Source of the DNA: Psychromonas sp. 14N.309.X.WAT.B.A12
GTDB lineage: Bacteria; Pseudomonadota; Gammaproteobacteria; Enterobacterales; Psychromonadaceae
Length of the DNA: 47,037 nt
Reading direction: 5' to 3'
Assembly: GCF_030397575.1 (NCBI RefSeq)
Contig: NZ_JAPNXS010000017.1
Location: forward strand, 1-47,037
The notes beneath the pieces are model-generated. The model was not told the origin of the DNA. It made no database searches and saw only the letters and a list, made by a program, of their open reading frames with translations. The position numbers were made by a program, and so were the translations under genes. Shown here one piece after another: positions 8,385 to 17,075 of this stretch (positions are counted from its first letter, which is position 1; each line of letters opens with the position of its first letter).

Positions 8385-9344
8385 TTATTTAATAACTTTA
8401 GTAGCACGTGTTAATACAGATTCTGGTACAGTTACGCCCATGCGCGCAGCCATTTTAGGGTTAACAAATAAGTCAGTCCCTTTTGCTAGTTTGACATCAA
8501 TAGCACCAGGTTTTTCACCGTCTAAAATACTCACTACGATATCACCTGTTTGGCGACCTAAATCGAAGTAGTTGTAACCGACAGCAGCAACAGCACCACG
8601 GGAAACGGTATCTGTATCACCAGCAAAAACAGGGATTTGTGCATCGATACCCACTTTAATCACAGACTCTACAGCACTGATAATTGTATTATCAATTGGG
8701 CAGTAAATCGCATCAACTTTACCCACTAACTGTTTAGTCGCAATCATTACATCAGATGATTTAGGCGCAGCTGATTCAATTACTTTAATGCCCATTTCAG
8801 CAGCGGCCGCTTTAAGTGCCGCAACACTTGAAACAGAATTAGCTTCACCTGGATTATAAGGGACACCTAATGTTTTCAGATTAGGAATAAACTCTTTGAT
8901 TAATTCGATATGTTGTTTCACATTGACCATGTCAGATAACCCAGTCACATTACCACCTGGTTGCTCAAGTGTTGGTACTAACTTGGCACCAATAGGATCG
9001 GTTACCGCTGAGAATACAACAGGAATATCGCGACTTACACTGACGGCTGCTTGTGCAGATGGCGTGGCAATTGCCACGATGACATCAGGCTGCTCCCCCA
9101 CTAATTTTCGAGCTATTTGTGCTGCAATCGCCGGTTGTCCTTGTGCGCTTTCATAGGTAAATTTTAGTTCATCACCTTTATATTTACTTTCGTCTAATAC
9201 CGATTTAATACCGTCACGAACAGCATCTAAAGCAGGATGTTCAACAATCGCTGTAGTCGCAACATAAACAGGCTTTGCTTGTAAACCAGAAGAGATAAGT
9301 GCCGCAGCAAGAAGAGAGGTTTTAACAATTGAATTTAGCTTCAT
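8385..9344 (-). CDS. ABC transporter substrate-binding protein (TrpX-like)
   Basis: A 319-aa periplasmic binding protein with a signal peptide (MKLNSIVKTSLLAAALISSGLQA, cleavage near LQA-KP). The rest is the PF04392 ABC_sub_bind fold: an N-lobe with QPDVIVAIATPSAQA, a hinge near PVVFSAVTDPIGAKL, and a C-lobe with VDAIYCPIDNTIISAVESV and PVFAGDTDTVSRGAVAAVGYNYFDLGRQTG. AAGGA is well placed before the start. It is first in the operon, as is usual for binding proteins. Some relatives in Gram-positives bind aromatic amino acids, but I cannot assign a ligand here. Confidence 0.92.
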   Translation of the reverse strand: MKLNSIVKTSLLAAALISSGLQAKPVYVATTAIVEHPALDAVRDGIKSVLDESKYKGDELKFTYESAQGQPAIAAQIARKLVGEQPDVIVAIATPSAQAAVSVSRDIPVVFSAVTDPIGAKLVPTLEQPGGNVTGLSDMVNVKQHIELIKEFIPNLKTLGVPYNPGEANSVSSVAALKAAAAEMGIKVIESAAPKSSDVMIATKQLVGKVDAIYCPIDNTIISAVESVIKVGIDAQIPVFAGDTDTVSRGAVAAVGYNYFDLGRQTGDIVVSILDGEKPGAIDVKLAKGTDLFVNPKMAARMGVTVPESVLTRATKVIK

Positions 9345-9607
9345 AATATAATCCTTTAGGTAAGCTATTTTAAAGATATAAGGTTTGACGTATGGCTAGA
9401 GCCTGTCACACAGTATGTATCGGGCTTTAATCGCTTAACGTTACCAGTTAACTTTCATATTACCAAGCGCCTATTATTAAAATTATCAATAGATCCTTGT
9501 TGCATCAAAAAATGTTTCATTTCTTGTATAAAAATTAAGAGCAGCCTTGATAAATAGCCTCTTTTTCAATCAATCTATGCTTAACCATTATCATTGATTA
9601 AACCATT
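9345..9607 (-). promoter_or_regulatory. Upstream region of ABC operon
   Basis: This 263-bp AT-rich spacer must hold the ABC operon promoter. The 8-bp palindrome AGTTAACT occurs at 9446-9453. I see no TPP riboswitch core and no clear T-rich terminator for the Amt fusion gene. Confidence 0.3.
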
Positions 9608-12600
9608 TTACTGTTTGAAATAGAGCTGTTCTATCTCTTGCGCTATTTGTGGTTTTGAAAATAAGTAACCCTGAAAAACTTGACATCCATGCGCTAATAA
9701 AAAGTTTAATTGAGTTTGATCTTCAACTCCTTCTGCCACTGTCATTAATCGCAAGCTATTGGCTAAGTTAATAATGGTGGCACAAATCTCACCATCTTCT
9801 ATTAAGGTGGCACAGTCATCGACGAAGGATTTATCAATTTTTAATACGTCTATCGGTAATCGTTTTAAGTAATTTAAAGAGGAGTAACCTGTACCAAAAT
9901 CATCAATGGATATTTTAATATTAAGGCCCTTGAGTTGAGACAACACTTCGATGCACCGATCGATATCAGTTAACAAAACTCCTTCGGTAATTTCTACTTC
10001 TAATAAGTTTGCATCTAACGCGTACTCAATCAGCAATGTCTCTATGAATGGCACTAAACGTTCTGATACAAGGTGTTTACCTGAAATGTTCACTGAAACT
10101 GGTACATTTTGGTAACCTTTTGCTTGCCAATCACTTAACTGTTGAACAACCTCTAACAACGCAAACTCACCAATATTGATAATAAGGTCTGACTCTTCGG
10201 CAATCGGGATAAACTCAACGGGTGAAATAAAGCCTTCTTTAGGGTGATGCCATCTCATCAAAGCCTCAAAACCTAATAACTCTCCTAATTGGGTTACTTT
10301 AGGTTGATAAACCAAATTAAACTGTTTGCCAGAATTAATACCTACTTGCATCTCTTGTTCATAATTAAAGCTTCGTTGGACACTGTGTATCATTTCCATT
10401 TCAAATATTTGATAGTTATCTCGGCCTTGCTCTTTAGCATGATACATTGCGATATCAGCATGTTGAATCAATTGTTCAGCTTTGTACTGTTTGCCTTTTT
10501 CAGTCATCACGACACCAATACTGGTAGGAATGGTTAACTTGCGTCCGGCTAAGGTTAACGGATTACGCATCACGGTTAACACAGCGTTTGCTTTTTTATG
10601 AGCGACTTCAGGAGTGAAATGACCGGTCATTAAAATGACAAACTCGTCTCCTCCCCAACGTGCAATAATGTCGTTATCATGTGTAACATGGATTAACCGC
10701 TCAGCAACTTCACAGAGTAGATCATCTCCTGCTTTGTGCCCTAAGGTGTCATTGATTTTTTTAAACTTATCTAAGTCCATGAAAAACAGTAAAACATTAC
10801 TGTCTTTATATTGGTTTAATTCGATTGCTTTAGTGAGTGAACCCATTAAGTATGTTCGATTATATAAACCAGTGAGGGGATCGCTGTATGCAAGTTGACG
10901 TAAATTATCTTGTAGTTTGAGTTGACGAGTAACATCTCGAATATGTAGTGTAAATTCGTTCTGTTTCGAATCACCAAAATTAGCACTAGTTACAGTTATT
11001 TCGGCAGAAAAAGGTTCGCTCATATTACGCATCAAAGTAATACTATTACGAATGTTGCGTAAAATACCTTCAGAGCCAGAAAACTTACAATCTAAACTCG
11101 CTTGAATAACATCTCGATCAGCATCTTGAATAAAGAGATCAATGAAATTTTTCCCCTTTACTTGCTGTTTTACACACCCAAAGTTACGTTCTGCAGAAGG
11201 GTTAAACTCAATAATTTCCCCAGATAAATTAATAATTAAAATACTATCCATAGAGGATTCAAGAATTGCGCTTTTACGTTTTTCACTGGCTTTAAAATCA
11301 TTGATCGCATTGTCACGTTTGGACATCTCACTATTTACACGAGCAATAACTTCGTTATATTGGCGGGCAATTTGCCCAACCTCTGTAAATGGCTCGACCG
11401 GTACTGGATCATTAAATGCCCCCGCTTCTTTTTGTCGATGCATAGTACTCAGTAAGTCGATTAACTCGGTTGAAGCTTGGTGCTCCGATACATTCATTCC
11501 CTTGGTCTCACTGTCTTCACTAACCCGAAGAAGTACAAAGCGGTTCAGTAGAGATATCAGCAGGTAACTTAGCGTAAAACAATAAACACCTATGCTTACC
11601 ACCCCGATTAATTGCGCTTGGATTTGTCCCCAACGAGTTAACCCAGTATCCAGTAATGACAAGTCTGCAAATATGGCTAAAGCTAATGTTCCCCATATCC
11701 CAGCAAATAGATGCGAAGGCACCACACCTAACGCGTCATCTATTTTTAATTTTTCCAACCATAAAGTAGAAAAATACAAAATAATGCCACCTACGATACC
11801 GATTAACATGGCTTCAAAAGGAGATACAACATGGCAGTTAGCAGTAATAGACACTAACCCTGCAATGACACCATTAAGAAGAAACCCCACATCAAAAAAA
11901 CGTTTAAAATAATAATGTAAAATGGAAGAGATAATGCCGCCCCAAGAAGCAGCTAGGCAGGTGTTTAAGATAATTAAAGGGACTCGATCTGTTAGTTGAA
12001 GTGTACTACCTCCGTTAAAACCAAACCAACCAAACCAGAGTAATAAAACCCCTAATACTGACAATGGGACGTTATTACCTATTGAAAATGCCTTTTCGCC
12101 ACTAAAGCGCCCAAGCCTTGGTCCAATAATGATAATCGCAGCGAGCGCTACATACCCCCCTACGGAATGAACAACAGTTGAACCAGCGAAGTCAATAAAA
12201 CCTATGGACTCTAACCAACCTTGATTCCCTGCTTGATAAGCAGAAGCCCACACCCAATGTCCTACAACAGGATAAATTACAGCAGATAAAATACAGGCAA
12301 TGCAGAGATAGCCAACGAAAGTCATCCTTTCAGCCACAGCGCCAGATAAAAGCGTTGCTGCAGTTCCACAGAACATCATCTGAAATAAGAAAAAACTAAT
12401 TTGGTAAGCCGACTGTTGTTCGCCAACAAAAAATTCGCTAAAGCCTAAGACACCATAAAATGAATCACCAAACATAATGGCAAAACCAAAGATCCAAAAA
12501 ATAACACTAGAGAGGATGAAATCAGAGATATTTTTAGCAGCTACATTGATGCTATTTTTACTGCGAATTTTGCCACTTTCTAAGCATAAAAAACCTGCTT

Positions 12601-12649
12601 GCATACAAAATACTAATAGCGCACAGATAAGTAGCCAAGAAAAATCCAT
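9608..12649 (-). CDS. Ammonium-channel/PAS/GGDEF/EAL fusion protein
   Basis: At 1013 aa this joins an Amt/Rh channel to a c-di-GMP output. Residues 1-375 are Amt with about eleven TM helices, D153, and the twin-His pair H161 (DFAGSTVVH) and H313 (VPSHLFAG) of conducting channels. A linker (about 400-445) with EVGQIARQYNEVIARV looks HAMP-like, then PAS (about 455-575). GGDEF (about 580-750) has an intact GGDEF at 666-670, but the I-site position reads HDND, so product inhibition is unlikely. EAL (about 770-1010) keeps EALMRW (E795), NISGKHL, EITEG, DDFGTGYSS and AEGVE. The protein probably senses or transports ammonium and adjusts c-di-GMP. Both output domains look catalytically competent; which one dominates cannot be told. 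No glnK is adjacent, unlike ordinary amtB. Confidence 0.93.
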   Translation of the reverse strand: MDFSWLLICALLVFCMQAGFLCLESGKIRSKNSINVAAKNISDFILSSVIFWIFGFAIMFGDSFYGVLGFSEFFVGEQQSAYQISFFLFQMMFCGTAATLLSGAVAERMTFVGYLCIACILSAVIYPVVGHWVWASAYQAGNQGWLESIGFIDFAGSTVVHSVGGYVALAAIIIIGPRLGRFSGEKAFSIGNNVPLSVLGVLLLWFGWFGFNGGSTLQLTDRVPLIILNTCLAASWGGIISSILHYYFKRFFDVGFLLNGVIAGLVSITANCHVVSPFEAMLIGIVGGIILYFSTLWLEKLKIDDALGVVPSHLFAGIWGTLALAIFADLSLLDTGLTRWGQIQAQLIGVVSIGVYCFTLSYLLISLLNRFVLLRVSEDSETKGMNVSEHQASTELIDLLSTMHRQKEAGAFNDPVPVEPFTEVGQIARQYNEVIARVNSEMSKRDNAINDFKASEKRKSAILESSMDSILIINLSGEIIEFNPSAERNFGCVKQQVKGKNFIDLFIQDADRDVIQASLDCKFSGSEGILRNIRNSITLMRNMSEPFSAEITVTSANFGDSKQNEFTLHIRDVTRQLKLQDNLRQLAYSDPLTGLYNRTYLMGSLTKAIELNQYKDSNVLLFFMDLDKFKKINDTLGHKAGDDLLCEVAERLIHVTHDNDIIARWGGDEFVILMTGHFTPEVAHKKANAVLTVMRNPLTLAGRKLTIPTSIGVVMTEKGKQYKAEQLIQHADIAMYHAKEQGRDNYQIFEMEMIHSVQRSFNYEQEMQVGINSGKQFNLVYQPKVTQLGELLGFEALMRWHHPKEGFISPVEFIPIAEESDLIINIGEFALLEVVQQLSDWQAKGYQNVPVSVNISGKHLVSERLVPFIETLLIEYALDANLLEVEITEGVLLTDIDRCIEVLSQLKGLNIKISIDDFGTGYSSLNYLKRLPIDVLKIDKSFVDDCATLIEDGEICATIINLANSLRLMTVAEGVEDQTQLNFLLAHGCQVFQGYLFSKPQIAQEIEQLYFKQ

Positions 12650-12930
12650 TTAAATTAACCTTTTTATATTTATATTTATATTTATTTTAAGTGCGATCCC
12701 TTTGCGTTAAATAAAACACAATATAATGAACAGTAATTCATTAAAGCACTCCTTTAGTACTATAAATATATGAATAATATCAATTTAACAATAGCAAAGA
12801 GTGAATAAATGGTTTTTAAATGAGATTTATTACCATTTACTTGCTCAGTTAAGAGAAATAAATCAAAGCGAACTAATAAACAGAAAAAAATGAATAAACA
12901 AATCTATCTGTAAACTCATTTTCAACAGCC
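12650..12930. other. AT-rich spacer upstream of the Amt fusion
   Basis: A short TTTATA tandem run lies at about 12661-12690. No gene or clear promoter is seen. The rpsO-tail repeat array starts directly to the right. Confidence 0.4.
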
Positions 12931-13310
12931 ACAAAAAAAGAGCCCTTAGGCTCTTTTTGACATTAAGTTTGAGGTCGCGGGTTTTATATAGACGACGTAA
13001 ACCTAATTCTGCGATTAATGCTGTTTATTACTCGCTGCAATATTTTTACTTGTGAGTATTAATTTTTAAAGCCCACAAAAAAAGAGCCCTTAAGCTCTTT
13101 GTGACATTAAGTTGGAGTCGCGGGTTTTATATAGACGACGTAAACCTAATTCTGAGATTAATGCCGTTTATTACTCGCTGCAACATTTTTACTTGTGAGT
13201 ATTAATTTTTAAAGCCCACAAACAAAAAAAAGAGCCCTTAGGCTCTTTTTGACATTAAGTTTGAGGTCGCGGGTTTTATATAGACGACGTAAACCTAATT
13301 CTGCGATTAA
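12931..13310 (-). repeat. Three tandem degraded copies of the rpsO 3' end plus terminator
   Basis: Units begin at about 12931, 13075 and 13218, spaced 144-149 bp. Each has, in plus orientation, a terminator hairpin with a GAGCCCTTAGGCTC core (weakened in the middle unit), CATTAAGTT, GTCGCGGGTTTTATATAGA, and ACGACGTAAACCTAATTCTG, which is the reverse complement of the last rpsO codons. The two left units extend the match through the last ~17 codons, with a small insertion (TTTATTACTCG) that breaks the frame. The right unit loses similarity after GCGATTAAT. Units resemble each other more than they resemble rpsO, so one diverged copy was probably amplified. Confidence 0.9.
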
Positions 13311-13360
13311 TAATCGTTAAAAAACTACATGGATAGCAATAGCACTATTCAATAGATACA

Positions 13361-13386
13361 AAAAAAGAGCCCTTAGGCTCTTTTTG
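13361..13386 (-). terminator. rpsO intrinsic terminator
   Basis: AAAAAGAGCC (13362-13371), loop CTTA, GGCTCTTTTT (13376-13385). It is the functional template of the copies at 13227-13250, 13081-13100 and 12935-12958, which would form a series of back-up terminators on the same strand. Confidence 0.92.
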
Positions 13387-13406
13387 AAATTAAGTTTGAA
13401 ATCGAA

Positions 13407-13676
13407 TTAACGACGTAAACCTAATTCTGCGATTAATGCTGTGTAAGCTGCAACATTTTTACGCTTTAAGTAGTCAAGTAATTTACGACGTTGACTAACC
13501 ATGCGTAGTAGACCACGACGGCTGTGGTGATCATGGATGTGCTCTTTGAAGTGACCTTGAAGGTGGTTGATTTGTACTGTGTACAATGCAACTTGAACTT
13601 CAGGTGAACCAGTATCGCCTTCTGCGCGACCAAATTTTGCTACAATCTCAGCTTTCTGTTCTGCACTTAGTGACAT
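13407..13676 (-). CDS. rpsO: 30S ribosomal protein S15
   Basis: This 89-aa protein matches the family length and has [36 protein letters not shown], the 16S-rRNA-binding core. S15 is a primary binder of the 16S central domain and in E. coli represses its own mRNA. GGAG lies 7 nt before the ATG. The gene normally sits between truB and pnp. Here a 300-bp spacer separates it from ybbP upstream, and pnp ends up 9 kb away, so rpsO is expressed alone from the promoter at 13764-13792. Confidence 0.98.
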   Translation of the reverse strand: MSLSAEQKAEIVAKFGRAEGDTGSPEVQVALYTVQINHLQGHFKEHIHDHHSRRGLLRMVSQRRKLLDYLKRKNVAAYTALIAELGLRR

Positions 13677-13763
13677 AACGTACTCCGATATTTTGCGGTT
13701 ATGTGGATAACCTATTTTAATTATTATCGCCGATCACTAATTCAGCGATAAAGTGAAGGCCGA

Positions 13764-13792
13764 AGTTTACGGACTTTTAGTCTTCTGTGCAA
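13764..13792 (-). promoter_or_regulatory. rpsO sigma-70 promoter
   Basis: On the minus strand -35 TTGCAC (13787-13792) and -10 TAAACT (13764-13769) are spaced exactly 17 nt apart, followed by a GC-rich TCGGCC. It leaves a leader of about 80 nt in which an S15 autoregulatory structure could lie. Nothing else is seen in the 13677-13920 spacer. Confidence 0.8.
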
Positions 13793-13920
13793 CTACAAAA
13801 GCGGTTATTTACAGGTTATTTATCCGCTACTATTCCTCTACTCAAACAAGTATCTAAAGCAAATCAAAATAGACACACTCGTCATGACCATTATTATCAA
13901 ACATTTGATTACTGGTAATA

Positions 13921-13954
13921 AAAAACGGCTTTTACAAAAGTAAAAACCGTATTT
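13921..13954 (-). terminator. ybbP terminator
   Basis: On the minus strand ACGGTTTTT (13942-13950) pairs with AAAAGCCGT (13925-13933), with one G-U, followed by a T-run. It ends the ybbA-ybbP operon and isolates rpsO. Confidence 0.8.
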
Positions 13955-13977
13955 ATTTATAGCTAATCTTGAAGCAC

Positions 13978-16392
13978 TTAACGTAATGGTTTCATTAAGC
14001 TTTTAATCACTGAGCGTAAGCTAACGAATACCACAATCATAGCCAGTACCGGCAGTACAATAAACATACTTGGATGCCACTGTGGTGATAGCTCGAATCC
14101 CCAAATCATTAATGCAGATAAAATGACTTCTGCAGCAATCGCAGCAACAAAACCTCCACTTAACGCCAATAATCCATACTCGGCCCATAATGTGTGGCTA
14201 ATGCGTTTTTTACTTGCTCCTAGTGTGCGGTAAAGCGTTATCTCTCTTTTACGTTCGCTTAAGCTCAAACGTAATAAAGTAAAAATTAAGAGAATACCTG
14301 CCACTACCCCTAATGCAGCCAATCCAGTTAATGACCAAGATATTTGTCTTAGCAGACTTTGCACCTTAGTCGCCATGGTACGTAAATCCAATAAGGTAAC
14401 AGTTGGGTAAGCTCGCGCTAATTCATTAACCAAAGGAGTTTGATCTTCTTCCGCTCTGAAACTAACCATCCAAGTAGACGGTAAATTAGCGACAGCATCC
14501 TTACTAAAGATAAATACAAAGTTAGGTTTTAAGCTTTGCCACTCTACCGCTCTTAATGAATTAACCGTAGCAGTAAAAGGCTGACTATTGACTTCAAAAG
14601 TCATCGTATCGCCAATTTGTAAACCCAGCTCTTCAGCTACTTCTTGTTCTACCGATACGGTTTTTTCACCGGTCCAATCACCAGCAACCACCTCGTTATA
14701 AATAGGAAGCTGATCCATCCATGTAAAGTTTACTTCTCGTTTTAAGATGCGCACTTCTGGATCTTGGTAAGCAGCTAACTCGTTAGTTTCCTGACCTTTT
14801 ATTTTAGTAATACGTCCACGAATGATGGCAAAAGCATCGCTGTGTGGTAACCCTGATTTATCCAGCTCTTGTAAGTAATTTTGCTGTTGTTCTGGGCTAA
14901 TATTAATAGAGAATACATTAGGTGCATCTGGTGCTAGGGTTTGCTGCCAATCCCCCAACAAATCGCTTTTCACCAACCAAATCAATGCGACTAACATCAA
15001 TGAACCAGATAAAGCAGCGAGCTGCATCATGCTATTTTTTGGCGAGCGGCTGATACGACTTAAAGCAAGACTAAAGGCGGCTCCCCACTTTAGCTTGCTC
15101 AATAACTGTAGAAAACCATAACTCAAGCCAGCCAACACAACAAATAGCACTAATAAACCGATTAACACCATCCATACTAATTTATTACCACCATAAAACA
15201 CGACTAACGCAGTGAAAGGAAGTAACAATAACCACCAGCTCGTTTTACTGTATGTTACAGATTGCTTTTGAATAACATTAATCGCAGGCGCATCCAATAA
15301 ACGTGTTAATGGAATCAATAACGCCGGTAATCCAATGCACAGTGCAACACCCAAAGCGAATAAGAAAGGTTGCACACCTACATTAGGTAACTCCTGAGGG
15401 AGAATATCCGCCAAAGGTACTCGTAATAAATATTCTAGTAACAGCCCTAATGTGCTACCAACCACAAATGCACTAATAAACATGATCAACACTTGTGTGG
15501 TTAACCAAGTGCGTAACCATGCACGACTTGAGCCCATACTTTTTAACATCGACACAGTTTCACTGCGGTTTCGTACATAATGTAGACAAGTTAAAATAAG
15601 CGTCACCGCAGCCATCAATATCACCATTAAAATGGTGAGAGATAAATATTGCTTGGCTTTATCCATTAAGCGTACGGCACGACTTTCTCTATTTTGGTCG
15701 ACCCACGACTCTCCAGGCTGTAATTCATAACTTTCTTGAAAAGCAGCTAATGAAGTAGGGTCTCCATTAATAAATAAGCGATAACGTACACGGCTGCCGA
15801 TCTGAATCGCCCCGGTTTTATCTAGATCGCTACTATGAATAAACACATTAGGGATGCTGTTAAATGGGTTGTAAGCTAACTCTGGCTCTTCTTCTATCAC
15901 ACCAGTGATCGGGAGTTCGGCATCACCAATGGCAATGATGTCTCCCACCTTACTTTCTAAGATTGAAAATAAACGAGGAGAAAGCCATAATTCACCGGCT
16001 TTGACTTGGTTTTTAGCCGATTGATTTGCATCTCTAAGGGTTAATGAACCACGCAATGGATAACTGCTTTCAACACTTTTCACCGTGACTAGCTGTAATT
16101 TTTCATCACTAAACGCCATGGTTTGAAAACGACTTTGAGATGAAATAGTTAAACCAGCATCTTGCGCTTTTTCTACTAATAATTCGGGAATAGGATTAGA
16201 AGATCTTAGTACTAAGTCTGCAGCTAACAGATCACGTCCTTGATTGGTCATGACCTTTTCAACACGTAACGCTAAAGTTGATAAGGCAACAACACAAGCA
16301 ATGATCAAGGTTAACGCGACCATCACAGGCCATAACTGACCAGACCAGATCTCTCGCCAGCTCCAGCTAATTATCATTTTGTTTGTTTTCAT
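13978..16392 (-). CDS. ybbP: ABC transporter permease YbbP (FtsX-like, MacB class)
   Basis: An inner-membrane protein of about 804 aa, the same length as E. coli YbbP. There is an N-terminal TM (PVMVALTLIIACVVALSTLALRV), a large periplasmic domain, four TMs in the middle, a second FtsX-like block starting near FSLALSRISRSPKNSMMQLAAL, another periplasmic domain (about 500-680), and three closing TMs. The start at 16392 follows AGGAAAGCGC and overlaps the ybbA stop in ATGA, so the pair is coupled. With YbbA it forms a type VII/MacB-like ABC complex thought to act on envelope lipids or lipoproteins; the substrate is not established. Confidence 0.92.
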   Translation of the reverse strand: MKTNKMIISWSWREIWSGQLWPVMVALTLIIACVVALSTLALRVEKVMTNQGRDLLAADLVLRSSNPIPELLVEKAQDAGLTISSQSRFQTMAFSDEKLQLVTVKSVESSYPLRGSLTLRDANQSAKNQVKAGELWLSPRLFSILESKVGDIIAIGDAELPITGVIEEEPELAYNPFNSIPNVFIHSSDLDKTGAIQIGSRVRYRLFINGDPTSLAAFQESYELQPGESWVDQNRESRAVRLMDKAKQYLSLTILMVILMAAVTLILTCLHYVRNRSETVSMLKSMGSSRAWLRTWLTTQVLIMFISAFVVGSTLGLLLEYLLRVPLADILPQELPNVGVQPFLFALGVALCIGLPALLIPLTRLLDAPAINVIQKQSVTYSKTSWWLLLLPFTALVVFYGGNKLVWMVLIGLLVLFVVLAGLSYGFLQLLSKLKWGAAFSLALSRISRSPKNSMMQLAALSGSLMLVALIWLVKSDLLGDWQQTLAPDAPNVFSINISPEQQQNYLQELDKSGLPHSDAFAIIRGRITKIKGQETNELAAYQDPEVRILKREVNFTWMDQLPIYNEVVAGDWTGEKTVSVEQEVAEELGLQIGDTMTFEVNSQPFTATVNSLRAVEWQSLKPNFVFIFSKDAVANLPSTWMVSFRAEEDQTPLVNELARAYPTVTLLDLRTMATKVQSLLRQISWSLTGLAALGVVAGILLIFTLLRLSLSERKREITLYRTLGASKKRISHTLWAEYGLLALSGGFVAAIAAEVILSALMIWGFELSPQWHPSMFIVLPVLAMIVVFVSLRSVIKSLMKPLR

Positions 16393-17075
16393 GCGCTTTC
16401 CTGACATTGGCCTGCATTCATAATTAAAGTACGTTGGCACCTTTTCGCCAGTTCAGGATCATGTGTCACTAGTACTAATGTTGTCCCCTGCTCTTTGTTC
16501 ATCGCAAATAGCAGCTCAACAATGGTCTTTGCCGTTTTTTGGTCTAAATTTCCAGTAGGTTCATCAGCAAATAAGACTTTAGGCTGGGTAACAAAAGCGC
16601 GAGCTAATGCGACACGTTGTTGCTCACCACCAGATAACTGGGTTGGTAAATGAGTTTCTCGTCCAGATAAACCTACCTCTGCTAGTAATTTTTTTGCTTT
16701 ACGTTCATTATCTTCTTGATCTTCGTTGCCACGTAATAACATCGGCAAAGTAACGTTCTGCAATGCATTCAATGAAGGTATCAGTAAAAAGTTTTGGAAA
16801 ACGAACCCGATTGATTCACTTCGCATTTTAGCTCGTTGTTCATCATCCATATCGGAAATAATTGAGCCCAGTAGACTGATTGAACCTGAGCTTGGCAGAT
16901 CTAATCCAGCTAATAGACTCATCATGGTTGATTTACCCGCACCAGACGTTCCCATAATAGCAACAGACTCTCCTTCATTGATGTTAAAGGAGATCCCCTT
17001 TAGGATAGACAGTTCGTTATCATTACTAATCACCGATTTAGTAATATTTTCAACATTTATAATGGATTGACTCAT
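16389..17075 (-). CDS. ybbA: ABC transporter ATP-binding protein YbbA
   Basis: A LolD/MacB-type ATPase of about 228 aa. Walker A is GTSGAGKST, the signature is LSGGEQQRVALARAF, Walker B is VLFADEPTGNLD, and the switch His is in LVTHDPELA. I chose the ATG at 17075 (MSQSIINVENI) from alignment with the family. The frame extends upstream to 17138, but that is antisense to tesA. The start codon overlaps the divergent tesA start (CATG at 17073-17076), so each gene's ribosome-binding site lies inside the other's coding sequence. Confidence 0.93.
   Translation of the reverse strand: MSQSIINVENITKSVISNDNELSILKGISFNINEGESVAIMGTSGAGKSTMMSLLAGLDLPSSGSISLLGSIISDMDDEQRAKMRSESIGFVFQNFLLIPSLNALQNVTLPMLLRGNEDQEDNERKAKKLLAEVGLSGRETHLPTQLSGGEQQRVALARAFVTQPKVLFADEPTGNLDQKTAKTIVELLFAMNKEQGTTLVLVTHDPELAKRCQRTLIMNAGQCQESA

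Noticed and set aside
7492-8571. Plus-strand frames opposite the ABC permease and binding-protein genes
   Set aside because: They are antisense shadows of clearly conserved genes.
9446-9453. TrpR-like operator, palindrome AGTTAACT
   Set aside because: It lacks the outer CTAG symmetry of TrpR sites, and an 8-bp AT-rich palindrome is expected by chance.
9345-9607. TPP riboswitch upstream of the ABC operon, suspected because tenA is near
   Set aside because: Neither the CTGAGA-type nor the other conserved core of a THI element is visible on the minus strand.
12931-13386. Evenly spaced repeats as a CRISPR array
   Set aside because: The whole 145-bp unit is repeated with no variable spacers, and its content is the rpsO tail plus a terminator. 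No cas genes.
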